Assembly: GCA_964602655.1 (NCBI GenBank) | Contig: CAZRSF010000043.1 | Location: forward strand, 1-52,479 | Length of the DNA stretch: 52,479 nucleotides | Source of the DNA: Moduliflexus sp964602655 | Lineage (GTDB): Bacteria; Moduliflexota; Moduliflexia; Moduliflexales; Moduliflexaceae | Reading direction: 5' to 3' | Part shown: positions 8,391 to 16,604 of the stretch, in pieces | Numbering within the stretch: the first letter of the stretch is position 1 | Layout of the letters: every line of letters begins with the position of its first letter | The notes under the pieces: generated by a model | Told to the model about the DNA's origin: nothing | The model's database searches: none | What the model saw: only the letters and a program-made list of their open reading frames with translations | Position numbers and translations under genes: made by a program

Positions 8391-8756
8391 TTATTCCTGT
8401 TGTGAGAGCCATTCCGCAGCGTCCTCTTCCGTCTCAAAATCTTTCATGTTTGCATTAATGGTTTTCATAATGATCGTTTTCCTGTCGGTAAAGCCGATCG
8501 AGGCAGACGCGATCGTATATTTGAGGATTTTGGGGGTATATTCAGCAATCACTTTTCGTGCGTCCTCAATAAAAAAGACATTCCGGGCAATCGTGAGTCT
8601 TCTGACCGATCTCAGGGGTTGTGCCGAATGAATTTTTTCAGAGATGTCAGTCACTTGTTTGACCTCCGCCCCTGTCTTCAGCCCTGAAAAATCAATCACA
8701 AGGATTTTTGTTCCTTTGTAATCCATCCATCGTACCCGATTATGCAAATTTTCCAT
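8391..8756 (-). CDS. SpoIIAA/STAS-like small protein
   Basis: A 121-residue soluble protein. It starts MENLHNRVRWMDYKGTKILV and alternates strands and helices: KILVIDFSG, RLTIARNVFFIEDARKVI, ASIGFTDRKTIIMKTIN and a final ETEEDAAEWL helix. This is the pattern of the SpoIIAA-like fold seen in many small bacterial proteins of unclear role. No phosphorylatable STAS serine motif is obvious. The start is well supported by AAAGGAGGG six bases before the ATG. It is transcribed divergently from the ClpX-like gene across a repeat-rich gap. Confidence 0.6.
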   Translation of the reverse strand: MENLHNRVRWMDYKGTKILVIDFSGLKTGAEVKQVTDISEKIHSAQPLRSVRRLTIARNVFFIEDARKVIAEYTPKILKYTIASASIGFTDRKTIIMKTINANMKDFETEEDAAEWLSQQE

Positions 8757-8816
8757 AAAACCCTCCTTTGTGGTATCACACGCTCTCGATCCGAGCATTG
8801 ATGTTTACTTCTCTCA

Positions 8817-8919
8817 GGAGCGCAAAGCAGGCGTTACGCGGTGCAACGACTGCGCGGAAAGGGCGGCGCAACCCAAACTTGAATTTCAGCACGATTTTTC
8901 CCGCCGCCCTTTGCGCTCC
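8817..8919. repeat. Composite palindrome with alternative pairings
   Basis: GGAGCGCAAAG (8817-8827) pairs with CTTTGCGCTCC (8909-8919), while AAAGGGCGGCG (8858-8868) pairs with CGCCGCCCTTT (8902-8912). The two right arms overlap by four bases, so the full hairpins exclude each other. It lies between the divergent SpoIIAA-like and ClpX-like genes. A GTTAGGC at 8934-8940 follows but there is no matching left core, so it is not called an integron site. Confidence 0.65.
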
Positions 8920-8999
8920 GGTGCAAACAGATCGTTAGGCAACTTCATTATGTGTTATATTCGTGCTGGGATGCTGAATATGACCGTATTAAACGGAGA

Positions 9000-9130
9000 G
9001 GCAGTTTGTCAAACAAAAATCTGAGGCGATGACAGATTCTGCCGATTCTTGAAAAATGCCATCTTTCCTCTTGCCAAAAACGCCGCCTGACATAATATGA
9101 ATCATACACGTTTTATATCCGCATGATAGA
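9000..9130 (+). repeat. Two-copy structured intergenic element, copy 2
   Basis: Second copy of the element at 6356-6474, same orientation: GGCAGTTTGTCAAACAAAAA, stem AATCTG (9018-9023) with CAGATT (9033-9038), again a 9-base loop ending GATGA, then ATTCTGC, a 17-base insertion, TTGCCAAAAACGCC, GACAT and CATACACG. Its end lies about 90 bases upstream of the ClpX-like gene. Confidence 0.65.
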
Positions 9131-9161
9131 ATAAACTTACGCTCAAATTGACACAATGCTT

Positions 9162-9194
9162 AGACCTCACAGGTTTCAAAAACCTGTGAGGTCT
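9162..9194. repeat. Type A-like palindrome, divergent copy
   Basis: AGACCTCACAGGTTT pairs with AAACCTGTGAGGTCT around a short A-rich loop. The layout (33 bases, GGTTT/AAACC centre) is that of the type A family but the outer arm bases differ. It ends 22 bases before the ClpX-like start codon. Confidence 0.75.
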
Positions 9195-9216
9195 GACTTG
9201 AATATTGGAGTATGTT

Positions 9217-10857
9217 ATGCAAGTTTCAGTGCCACGCAAAGATATTGAGGAAATTGCAGAACGTTACAATTGCTCGCAGGAAGACGCCGCCAAAGCGTAT
9301 TTGACCGCGCAGGATCATGCCAAAGAGGCATTTTCGGAGAAATTGACCGATCTGTTAGGCCCGAGCGCGGATGGCGGCGTGGACGAAGACGCTCCGGTTC
9401 GGGCAATCAAAGCCCTGACGCCGCGCGAAATCAAGCAGCATTTGGATAAATACATTATCGGACAGGAAGAATATAAAAAACGAATCTGCATCGCCGCCAG
9501 CTATCATTTCGCCATGATTGCCTATCTGCGGGCGCATCCCGACAATACCAGAGTCAAGCGTTTTCGCAAAAAGAATACGATGATCGCCGGTCCGTCCGGC
9601 AGCGGCAAAACGTATTGCGCGGAAGTATTAGGAGATTTGCTGGAAGTCCCGACCTTGATCATTGACGCAACCGATTATACGGAAGCCGGGTATGTCGGCA
9701 AAAGCGCGGACGACATGATTCGCGAACTGATTGATCTTGCGCCCGGCAACACGCGCGAGGAACAGGCGCAGTTCGTGGCAAAAAACGGCGGCATTATTTT
9801 TATTGATGAAATTGACAAAAAGGCCAAAGATGGCGCGCTGATCGGGCATGACATTTCGCGTGAAGGTTTCCAGCGCTCGGTGCTGAAACTGATTGAACGC
9901 AAACTGATTCCGATTGATAACCCGTATTCCCCGGCGTCGCAGATTCAGGAAGCGATGGAGCGCCAGCAGGGGCGGCAGGCGGTCAAAAAAGAGAAGTTGA
10001 TCAGCACGGAAAATATTCTGTTTGTCTTAGGCGGCTCGTTCGAACGCAACACCGAAAAACTGGAAGAGATCGTCAAAAAACGCATCGAACGCAAGGGCAA
10101 CGTGCGGGAAGATGGCAGCGTCGTGATTCGCGGCTTTGATTTGGAGAAAAAAGAGGACGACACCGAGCAAGAGAAGGAAAAATTCAAAAACTACTTCAAA
10201 GAGGCCGGCGCTGACGATTATATCCGGTTCGGTTTATTGCCGGAACTTGTCGGGCGCGTACCGATTCGCACCTTTGTCAATCTCCTCTCGAAAAACGATC
10301 TCGTGCGGATCATGACCGATACCGAAGATTCGATTTTGACGCAATACAAAACCGAATTCACCGTGTTCGGCGTCGAATTGGAACTGACGGACGACGCGAT
10401 TGATTATGTCGCGGAAGTCGGCGAAAACAGCAAAACCGGGGCGCGGGCGTTGGTGAGCGTGTGGGAAAATATTTTGACCGATTTTCAATTCGAACTGCCG
10501 GGGTCGAATTTCAAAAAGCTGAAAATTACGCGCGACGTCTGCGAACGCCCGAAAGACATGCTGCTGAAAATGCTCGAAAAATCGCCGTTCGTGGATTATA
10601 TCGAGAATTTCCGCAGAGAATACGGCGTCGAACTTGTGCTGGATGATGAGATTCAGAATTATATCGAGGCAGTGGCCAAAGACCGGAATATGGAAGTCTC
10701 AGCCACCATCAAGAGCTTTTTGGATACCGCGTCGGCCTTGAATTACATGAATCAGAAAGAACCGTTCAAGGTGACGCGCGACATGCTGGATGATCCGAAA
10801 TATTTCGACCGCATGTTTATCGAATGGCATGAACGGCAGATGGAGCAGCCCGCGTGA
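9217..10857 (+). CDS. ClpX-like AAA+ ATPase lacking zinc finger and IGF loop
   Basis: Predicted 546-residue AAA+ protein of the ClpX/HslU clade. It has LTPREIKQHLDKYIIGQEEY (box II), Walker A GPSGSGKT (125-132), a pore-loop GYVGKS (158-163, usually GYVGED), Walker B IIFIDEID (193-200) and a LLPELVGRVP/TGARAL pair typical of ClpX. The N-terminal zinc-binding dimer domain is missing and replaced by about 60 residues containing EEIAERYNCSQEDAAKAY. Where ClpX carries the IGF loop that docks on ClpP there is a charged insert (residues about 300-330, rich in Glu and Lys). A C-terminal extension of about 100 residues follows. It is therefore likely an unfoldase or remodeller that does not use ClpP in the usual way. 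GGAG six bases before the ATG sets the start. Confidence 0.8.
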   Translation: MQVSVPRKDIEEIAERYNCSQEDAAKAYLTAQDHAKEAFSEKLTDLLGPSADGGVDEDAPVRAIKALTPREIKQHLDKYIIGQEEYKKRICIAASYHFAMIAYLRAHPDNTRVKRFRKKNTMIAGPSGSGKTYCAEVLGDLLEVPTLIIDATDYTEAGYVGKSADDMIRELIDLAPGNTREEQAQFVAKNGGIIFIDEIDKKAKDGALIGHDISREGFQRSVLKLIERKLIPIDNPYSPASQIQEAMERQQGRQAVKKEKLISTENILFVLGGSFERNTEKLEEIVKKRIERKGNVREDGSVVIRGFDLEKKEDDTEQEKEKFKNYFKEAGADDYIRFGLLPELVGRVPIRTFVNLLSKNDLVRIMTDTEDSILTQYKTEFTVFGVELELTDDAIDYVAEVGENSKTGARALVSVWENILTDFQFELPGSNFKKLKITRDVCERPKDMLLKMLEKSPFVDYIENFRREYGVELVLDDEIQNYIEAVAKDRNMEVSATIKSFLDTASALNYMNQKEPFKVTRDMLDDPKYFDRMFIEWHERQMEQPA

Positions 10858-11024
10858 GCGTGGTATGCGTTGTGAATCAAAGAAACGCTGTAAGATTTTT
10901 CGACAGGGGTGAAACGCCTCTATTTCAGGAGGTTTAAGCGAAAGTCATAAAAAGCCTGTCGGAATACTTTACAACTGACGTTTGAGGTCGAATGAATCTA
11001 TCACGTGAAGACGTTTTATTGAAT

Positions 11025-11043
11025 TCCCTTGATTTGTAAGGGA
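11025..11043. promoter_or_regulatory. Candidate activator-binding inverted repeat
   Basis: TCCCTT (11025-11030) and AAGGGA (11038-11043) form an inverted repeat with a 7-base spacer, about 30 bases upstream of the sigma-54 motif. Sigma-54 promoters need an upstream enhancer-binding protein; in PEP-CTERM systems this is usually a PrsR-type regulator. The role is inference from position. Confidence 0.4.
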
Positions 11044-11074
11044 TAGAGGGAATAAATCGCATACATGCTGTGAG

Positions 11075-11092
11075 TTGGCATTATTACTGCAA
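11075..11092 (+). promoter_or_regulatory. Sigma-54 (RpoN) promoter of the PEP-CTERM gene
   Basis: TTGGCATTATTACTGCAA carries the -24 GG and -12 GC dinucleotides exactly 10 bases apart, the spacing required by sigma-54, with TTGGCA and TGCAA close to consensus. Transcription would start near 11102, leaving a leader of about 75 bases before the PEP-CTERM start. An 11-base direct repeat (TGAGGTCGAAT at 10983-10993 and 11121-11131) flanks it. Many PEP-CTERM genes are known to depend on RpoN and the PrsK/PrsR pair. Confidence 0.7.
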
Positions 11093-11177
11093 AAGATATT
11101 ATTGTCGTAAGAGCTGATGCTGAGGTCGAATACGCGAGTAACATTGTTATTGAATAACTTCACAAGGAGATTTTAAC

Positions 11178-11360
11178 ATGAAAACATTACGTGCACTCGT
11201 ATTTTCAGGAATATGCGTATTTGCGTTATCTTTGATAACATCTACGCCTGCTTTCGCAATGCCTGTTGCTCCAACTCCCGTGCCGGAGCCTGGTACGCTG
11301 TTACTGCTCGGCGCTGGCATTGTCGCTGGATTCGTGGCGTTGAAACGCAGAAAAAAATAA
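11178..11360 (+). CDS. Minimal PEP-CTERM sorting-signal protein
   Basis: A 60-residue protein that is almost only export and sorting signals: an N-terminal signal peptide (MKTLRALVFSGICVFALSL, cleavage near AFA-MP), about 10 residues rich in Pro, then a complete PEP-CTERM tail (VPEPGTLLLLGAGIVAGFVA followed by LKRRKK). PEP-CTERM tails are cut by exosortase, which lies elsewhere in the genome. There is no middle domain to display, so the mature product would be a very short peptide. AAGGAG sits seven to eight bases before the ATG. A clear terminator follows, so this is a monocistronic, sigma-54-controlled unit. Confidence 0.85.
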   Translation: MKTLRALVFSGICVFALSLITSTPAFAMPVAPTPVPEPGTLLLLGAGIVAGFVALKRRKK

Positions 11361-11373
11361 GGGGTGGTAGATG

Positions 11374-11415
11374 AATGCTGTCAGATGCTTCGATGCGTCT
11401 GACAGCATTTTTTTT
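11374..11415 (+). terminator. Rho-independent terminator after the PEP-CTERM gene
   Basis: A 12-bp stem AATGCTGTCAGA / TCTGACAGCATT (11374-11385 and 11398-11409) is followed directly by a run of T residues. It ends the PEP-CTERM transcript, and by its A-run on the other side could also serve the convergent gene at 11431. Confidence 0.85.
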
Positions 11416-11430
11416 GCGCGGCGCGGCGCG

Positions 11431-11955
11431 CTATAATTGCGCGAGAGCGTGTTTGAGGTAATGCAGACTCCCTTGATCCATCGTGACCGTCAATTCCGTC
11501 TGCGTTTCCTGATCTCGGATAACCAACTGATAGCCTGTAACGTCCCCTTTCTCAGTCTTTATCGTGTCGGCAAACCATGACGGATTCGTCATTTTCAGTG
11601 TATTTTCCATCTTGAACGGCACTTCAACGCAAATCACCAGGTCTTTGCGAGACTCTGAGTAGAGCAGAATGCGCTGGAACAACGGCGTAAATTCCAGTTT
11701 GCTCGGCGTAATATCGCCAGCGCCGCCCTCTTTCTTCCAAAAAAAGGTGATGCCCCGCACGGCGGTTTCGACAAAGGCGAAGGTGTCGTCAAATTTTTGG
11801 GGCGTCCAATCCACCTGACCATTCGCGCCGATCAGTCGCTGTTTCCATGCAATTTTCTGCGAGGCGAGGGATTTCCACCACTCGGCAATCACCTTAAAAT
11901 TTTCTGCGTTTTCAGGTTGCGTCGAACCTGATTCCCATACAATTGCCATATACAT
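11431..11955 (-). CDS. Conserved hypothetical protein, about 174 residues
   Basis: Soluble protein with no signal peptide or membrane segment. It begins near MYMAIVWESG, has a helical region with ENFKVIAEWWKSLASQKIAWKQ, and ends in strands (GYQLVIRDQETQTELTVTMD followed by QGSLHYLKHAL). I recognise no family. The start is uncertain: ATGs at 11955 and 11949 both lack a good ribosome site, and the frame stays open to 12063 with a TTG. It points away from the potassium transporter genes, across a gap of about 370 bases in which I see no convincing gene or riboswitch. Confidence 0.45.
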   Translation of the reverse strand: MYMAIVWESGSTQPENAENFKVIAEWWKSLASQKIAWKQRLIGANGQVDWTPQKFDDTFAFVETAVRGITFFWKKEGGAGDITPSKLEFTPLFQRILLYSESRKDLVICVEVPFKMENTLKMTNPSWFADTIKTEKGDVTGYQLVIRDQETQTELTVTMDQGSLHYLKHALAQL

Positions 11956-12324
11956 ATTCAGAGCAAACAGACAACGTGTTCTCGCTGAAAATTTGCTCCC
12001 TCCTCGTGTTATAGGTCTTTCTCTCCGATCTTCGACGACTGCTCTTCTCGTTTCGCCACTCAAATTATTATCGAAGCGATTCTGATGAAACCTGACTTTC
12101 CCTGTATCTCAGATGCTCGAACATTGATTCCACTCAAACATACATGGCATCGCAACTTTTCTGACAGCGCCCGATGAAACGCAAGAAAAATATAGGCAAA
12201 TGTTTTCTTTTTTTCCCCAAATACCATTTGACAGGAACAAGAGCGCGGCAAACTGTGGTAGATACGCCGGGGAGTAAGGATGCGCTGACGGGGCGAAAGA
12301 CGCAAACCAAGGGGACGATGAACG

Positions 12325-14172
12325 ATGATAAAAATGAAGCAGCAAGCGCTGCATGCGCATGAACAGCAGCAATTGTTGGTGTTGCGCTGGCTGATGGGAC
12401 TCAACGCGTTGGCAGGCGTGCTCCTGTTAATCATTGACTACGGCTTTGACGTCGAATCAATATTCGGACGGAACGGTATGCGAAACGGTTTCGTGCTGAT
12501 TGGCGTCATTTTTATTGTCGGGTATGCGATCCAATTGGTGATCCGTCATGATCGATGGAATTATTTGCGGCGCAATCTGTTAAAATATGTTGTGACCGGG
12601 ATTGTGACGCTTGAGGTGCTTGCCGTCTATATTTTACGGATAGACGTCGTCAGGAATGCCCTCTCGATGGAATTCGATCTTCTGTCGGTTGTCACAACCC
12701 ATACCTTATTATTCAAGTTGTTTATTTTGCTGCATATTCTGCGCTGGGTCGTCAAATCCTCACAATTTTTGGCGCAATTCAACACGTCGCCACCGAAATT
12801 CATGTTAATCAGTTTCGGCGGCGTGATTCTCGCCGGAGCCTTGCTGTTAATGACTCCGAAAGCCCACGTCGGCGATCTCCGCTTTCTTGACGCGCTGTTT
12901 ACCGCGACGTCCGCGGTCTGCGTCACCGGCCTGATTGTCGTGGATACGGCCACTAAATTTACGACGCACGGACAACTGATTATTTTAGGATTGATTCAAA
13001 TCGGCGGGCTGGGACTCATGACCATGACCGCGTTTTTCAGCCTGTTCATGGGACAAAAAATGTCGGGACGAGAACAGGTGTTACTGCAAGACATGTTAGC
13101 GACCGACCGACTGGCAAAACTCGCCTCCGTGCTGGAATCGGTCTTTCTCACGACGATTCTCATCGAAGGCTGCGGCGCGGTGTCGTTATATTTTGCGTGG
13201 CGCGAAGCGTTGCCCCTTTATCCTATCAAAACGATTGTATATTACAGTATATTCCATTCGATTTCCGCGTTCTGTAATGCTGGTTTTGCAACGTTCACGC
13301 CGAATTTGATGAAATATGTCGCATATCCGCAAATCAGTTTGACAGTTTGTTTGCTGATTATCTTCGGCGGCCTCGGATTCGGCGTGCTGCACAATCTTGG
13401 TTCTCATGCAATGGCGCGCCTGCGCAAACGCCGTCATGTCGAGAAGGTGTCCGTACACAGCAAATTAGTGCTGATGATGACAGCCGCCCTCATCGTCGCA
13501 GGAACCGTGCTGATTTTAGCAGTCGAATGGAATGGCGCGTTGTTCCGCCCGTTGTCTATGCCCGTTCGGGTTCTGGCGGGCTTCTTTCAATCAGTCACCT
13601 GCCGGACAGCCGGATTCAATACGATTGATATCGGCGGTTTAGGCGTCCCGGCGCTGATGATCAGCATCGGCCTGATGTTTATTGGCGCAGGACCAGGCTC
13701 GACGGGCGGCGGCATGAAAGTCACGACGTTTGCCATGTTGATTGCGACCGTTGTTGCGTTTGCGCGAGGACGAACGCGCGTGGAACTCTTTCGGCGAACG
13801 ATTCCATCCATCGTGTTTTATCAAACTATCGCAGTCACTACCATGTATTTGGCGGTGGCAATCGTGATCTGTTTCTGTCTGACCATCACGGAAGCGAATC
13901 TATTGCGTGATGCGCAGATCGTGCCTGTGGATACGATTCAACCCGCTCGTCCGGTTGCGCCGTTGGATTTGCTGTTCGAGACGGTGTCCGCGCTCGGCAC
14001 GGTCGGTTTATCCACCGGAGTCACGTCAAGATTGAGCGATATTGGCAAAAGTTTGATTATTTTAACCATGTTTTTAGGGCGCGTCGGCCCATTTACTCTC
14101 GCGCTTGCCATCGGGCAGCGACAGCGTGTCGAACGCTATCGTTACCCTGAAGAGCGAGTCTTGATCGGATGA
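12325..14172 (+). CDS. trkH: TrkH/KtrB-type potassium transporter
   Basis: Predicted 615-residue inner-membrane channel subunit for K+ uptake. The four pore repeats with their filter glycines are all visible: SAVCVTGLIVVD, SISAFCNAGFATF, SVTCRTAGFNTID and SALGTVGLSTGV. An extra membrane region of about 160 residues precedes the first repeat (several hydrophobic helices before PPKFMLISFGGVIL), making it longer than KtrB. It overlaps the RCK-domain gene by four bases (ATGA), so the gating subunit is translationally coupled. A start at the ATG of MIKMKQQ is chosen; the upstream GGGGACG is a weak ribosome site. Confidence 0.9.
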   Translation: MIKMKQQALHAHEQQQLLVLRWLMGLNALAGVLLLIIDYGFDVESIFGRNGMRNGFVLIGVIFIVGYAIQLVIRHDRWNYLRRNLLKYVVTGIVTLEVLAVYILRIDVVRNALSMEFDLLSVVTTHTLLFKLFILLHILRWVVKSSQFLAQFNTSPPKFMLISFGGVILAGALLLMTPKAHVGDLRFLDALFTATSAVCVTGLIVVDTATKFTTHGQLIILGLIQIGGLGLMTMTAFFSLFMGQKMSGREQVLLQDMLATDRLAKLASVLESVFLTTILIEGCGAVSLYFAWREALPLYPIKTIVYYSIFHSISAFCNAGFATFTPNLMKYVAYPQISLTVCLLIIFGGLGFGVLHNLGSHAMARLRKRRHVEKVSVHSKLVLMMTAALIVAGTVLILAVEWNGALFRPLSMPVRVLAGFFQSVTCRTAGFNTIDIGGLGVPALMISIGLMFIGAGPGSTGGGMKVTTFAMLIATVVAFARGRTRVELFRRTIPSIVFYQTIAVTTMYLAVAIVICFCLTITEANLLRDAQIVPVDTIQPARPVAPLDLLFETVSALGTVGLSTGVTSRLSDIGKSLIILTMFLGRVGPFTLALAIGQRQRVERYRYPEERVLIG

Positions 14173-14870
14173 AAAAACGCTTTGCAGTGATTGGATTAGG
14201 TCTGTTTGGAACAAAGGTTGCCACGGCGCTCAGCCAATTAGGCGCGGAAGTGATCGCAATCGATAAAAATTTCGAGGTGATTGATGCGATCAAAGATGAT
14301 GTGCTGATTGCCGTGCAAATGGATGGAACGGATCGCGAGGCGCTGGAATCGCAGGGCATCAAAGACGTTGATGCGGCGATTGTCGGTATGGGATCGGACT
14401 TCGAGGAAACGCTGCTCACGGTCGTCACGCTCAAACAAATCGGCGTGCAGAAAGTGATCTCGCGCGCCGGAACGACTGTGCGGAAAGAAATCCTGGAACG
14501 CGTCGGATGCGACCGCGTGGTGCTGCCTGAAGAAGAAGTCGGACAAAATGTAGCAAAAGAACTGGTTTCCGGCTTCTTTTTCGATCAAATTGCCGTTGGC
14601 GAAGAATACAGCATTGCGCAGTTGGTCGCGCCCAACGATTTTATCGGAAAAAGCATTATCGAATTGAATTTGCGGGAACGGTATCGCATCAACATTGTGA
14701 CCATCAAACGTAAAGTGCCGCGTCCAAGCCTCTTTGGGCGTGAAAAAATCGAACACATTATCGCCGTCCCGAAGCCGGAAGATATGATGTTAGAGGGGGA
14801 TATTCTCGTGCTGTTCGGGCATGACAAGGATTTAGGCCAATTAGCGGAAATGCTTCAGGAGACGAAATAA
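14169..14870 (+). CDS. trkA: TrkA/KtrA-type RCK regulatory subunit
   Basis: Predicted 233-residue cytoplasmic subunit with one RCK_N and one RCK_C domain, as in KtrA. The N-terminal Rossmann motif is FAVIGLGLFGTKVATAL with the acidic residue of AIDKN closing the nucleotide site. Later come VDAAIVGMGSDFEETLL, VISRAG and, from about residue 140, the RCK_C part (SIAQLVAPNDFIGKSIIELN). It binds nucleotide (ATP/ADP or NAD(H)) and opens or closes the TrkH channel. The start codon overlaps the trkH stop. Confidence 0.9.
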   Translation: MKKRFAVIGLGLFGTKVATALSQLGAEVIAIDKNFEVIDAIKDDVLIAVQMDGTDREALESQGIKDVDAAIVGMGSDFEETLLTVVTLKQIGVQKVISRAGTTVRKEILERVGCDRVVLPEEEVGQNVAKELVSGFFFDQIAVGEEYSIAQLVAPNDFIGKSIIELNLRERYRINIVTIKRKVPRPSLFGREKIEHIIAVPKPEDMMLEGDILVLFGHDKDLGQLAEMLQETK

Positions 14871-14934
14871 CGCTTCGTAGCGCGAAGCAGGGTTGTGTCG
14901 TACAACTTCTGGTATAACGCTGTTGAGGTCAGAG

Positions 14935-16404
14935 ATGAAAGAACAGCCCCCCGTCTCCGAACAATTTCTTTCCCGACTCTGGGAAGAGGCGGCGTTCGAC
15001 GCGATCCGGCTGAACGCAAGCGACGGGCGCGAGGTGGAGATCATTCGTCGCGGCTGGAAAAATACGGACGCCGGCCCGGATTTTCGGGATGCCGTGATTC
15101 GGCTTGACGGGCGCGTCTTGGAAGGGGATGTCGAACTGCATGTGCGCCCGGCGGACTGGCGCGCGCACGGGCACGAACGCGATCCGAACTATGCCGACGT
15201 GATTCTGCATGTCGTTTTCTGGCCTGATCAACATGACGCCCCCTGCGTCATCCGAAACCTGCGCGGCGAATCTCTGCCGACACTCGCCTTAGAACCCGTC
15301 CTATCAAATTCCATTGACACGCTGCGTGAACGCATTCGACTTCAAGACCGCCGCAACGCCGAATGCGAGGCCTGTTGTCAGGTCGCGCTGCGCGCAATGC
15401 CATCGGATGAACTGCTCGACTGGCTGGCGGAATTAGGACGCGAACGCTTGCGGGAACGCGCGCAACGCTTCGGATTATGGCGGAAAGATGCGTCATTCGA
15501 ACAGACATTATATCAGGCGATTTGCGAAGGATTCGGCTATTCCAGCAATAAACGCCCGTTTCTCGAACTCGCCCGCCGCTTGCCGTTAGAGAAGATTGGC
15601 GCGTCTTTGCCCGACAGCGACACGCCGTTGTCGGAAGAGCGCGTCCGTTGGATGCAGGCCGCGCTCTTCGGCGTGGCCGGGCTGCTTCCGCCGCGTTCTT
15701 TTCAATCGGAACAGCCGGAACGTCTGCCGGGCGTGACACGCTCGAAATGGCCGCTCGATCATGAAACCATCGCATATCTTGCCAGTTTGCACGACCTTTG
15801 GGACATGCAGCGCCCATATCTCGACGCGCGACCGATGCTGCCGCAGCAATGGCATTTTTTCCGCTTGCGTCCCGCCAATTTCCCGACGCGACGGCTGGCC
15901 GCGCTGAGTTATCTCCTCTGTCAATACGCCTTGCAGCCGCCGTTCGAACGCTATCTCGCCTTGTTCCGATTGGCCGACCATACGCCTGAGACGCTGCCGC
16001 AGACGATTGCGTTATTCGAACACTCGCTCGCGCTTCCGACGCAAGGCTATTGGAAAGGGCGCTATCTGTTCGGCGAGCCTGCGGCTGCCGAACATGACCA
16101 TGAGTTCCTCGGTCAGTCGCGCATCCGCGACATCGTTATCAGCGCGATTTTCCCCGTCTTCTGGCTCTACGCGCAGGAGATGTCGCGCCCCGATTTGCTG
16201 CGGCAGATTACGGAGTTGTATGCGTGTTTTCCCGCACCCGCGCACGGCAATCGCGTCAGCGCCCGCCGCGCCGCGCATCTCATCGCCGGACGCGCCTTGC
16301 CAGCGCAGCAGCTTCGGCGAGCCGACATCTATCAAGGTTTGCTGCATCTCGACCGCCATCATTGCTCGCCGCATTTCTGCCAGCAGTGCCCCAAAAAGCA
16401 ATAA
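14935..16404 (+). CDS. DUF2851 family protein
   Basis: Predicted 489-residue soluble protein of the DUF2851 family, which has no established biochemistry. Recognisable pieces are EQFLSRLWEE at the start, VEIIRRGWKNTDAGPDFRDA, GDVELHVRPADWRAHGH and DVILHVVF, which together look like a PD-(D/E)XK-style nuclease core (Asp and Glu around GPDFRDA and GDVELH). The C-terminus ends in a cysteine cluster, HHCSPHFCQQCP, a possible metal site. Length is normal for the family. The chosen ATG is preceded by GAGGT; the frame is open further upstream. It follows trkA by 64 bases. The nuclease reading is inference. Confidence 0.8.
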   Translation: MKEQPPVSEQFLSRLWEEAAFDAIRLNASDGREVEIIRRGWKNTDAGPDFRDAVIRLDGRVLEGDVELHVRPADWRAHGHERDPNYADVILHVVFWPDQHDAPCVIRNLRGESLPTLALEPVLSNSIDTLRERIRLQDRRNAECEACCQVALRAMPSDELLDWLAELGRERLRERAQRFGLWRKDASFEQTLYQAICEGFGYSSNKRPFLELARRLPLEKIGASLPDSDTPLSEERVRWMQAALFGVAGLLPPRSFQSEQPERLPGVTRSKWPLDHETIAYLASLHDLWDMQRPYLDARPMLPQQWHFFRLRPANFPTRRLAALSYLLCQYALQPPFERYLALFRLADHTPETLPQTIALFEHSLALPTQGYWKGRYLFGEPAAAEHDHEFLGQSRIRDIVISAIFPVFWLYAQEMSRPDLLRQITELYACFPAPAHGNRVSARRAAHLIAGRALPAQQLRRADIYQGLLHLDRHHCSPHFCQQCPKKQ

Positions 16405-16515
16405 TCGGATTTCGATTTCGACGCGCCGGTTCTGCCTGTAGCCTGATTCGTCGCCTTTTAGCAGCTCATCCTGTCCGCTATGGCAACATTCTTGATAAAA
16501 ATCGTGAAAATTTCC

Positions 16516-16554
16516 TTGACAATAGTTTGATATAAAACTTTGATGTCAAACTAT
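16516..16554 (+). promoter_or_regulatory. Promoter with overlapping inverted-repeat operator
   Basis: A consensus -35 box TTGACA (16516-16521) is followed 17 bases later by a weak -10 (TTTGAT, 16539-16544). ATAGTTTGA (16522-16530) and TCAAACTAT (16546-16554) are perfect 9-base inverted repeats covering the spacer and -10. The third gene downstream encodes a MarR regulator, which is the natural candidate to bind here and repress its own operon. Confidence 0.55.
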
Positions 16555-16604
16555 ATCACAGGAATACAAACAGAAATTTTAACCTCTGGAACCAAAGGAC
16601 TCTC

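Noticed and set aside
8817..8940. Possible integron attC site ending in GTTAGGC
   Set aside because: There is a GTTRRRY-like right core but no matching RYYYAAC left core in the right orientation, and no cassette array or integrase is visible.
10969..11163. Minus-strand open frame opposite the sigma-54 promoter
   Set aside because: Rich in Asn and Ser without pattern, no ribosome site, and it covers the promoter region of the PEP-CTERM gene.
12230..12324. Possible cyclic-di-nucleotide riboswitch upstream of trkH (GGCAAAC and GACGCAAACC)
   Set aside because: The two motifs recall GEMM RNAs, but the spacing is wrong and there is no room for the rest of the fold before the start codon. The ydaO-type consensus does not fit either.
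12060..12434. Minus-strand open frames upstream of trkH
   Set aside because: Cysteine- and serine-rich translations with no family resemblance; they overlap the trkH start.
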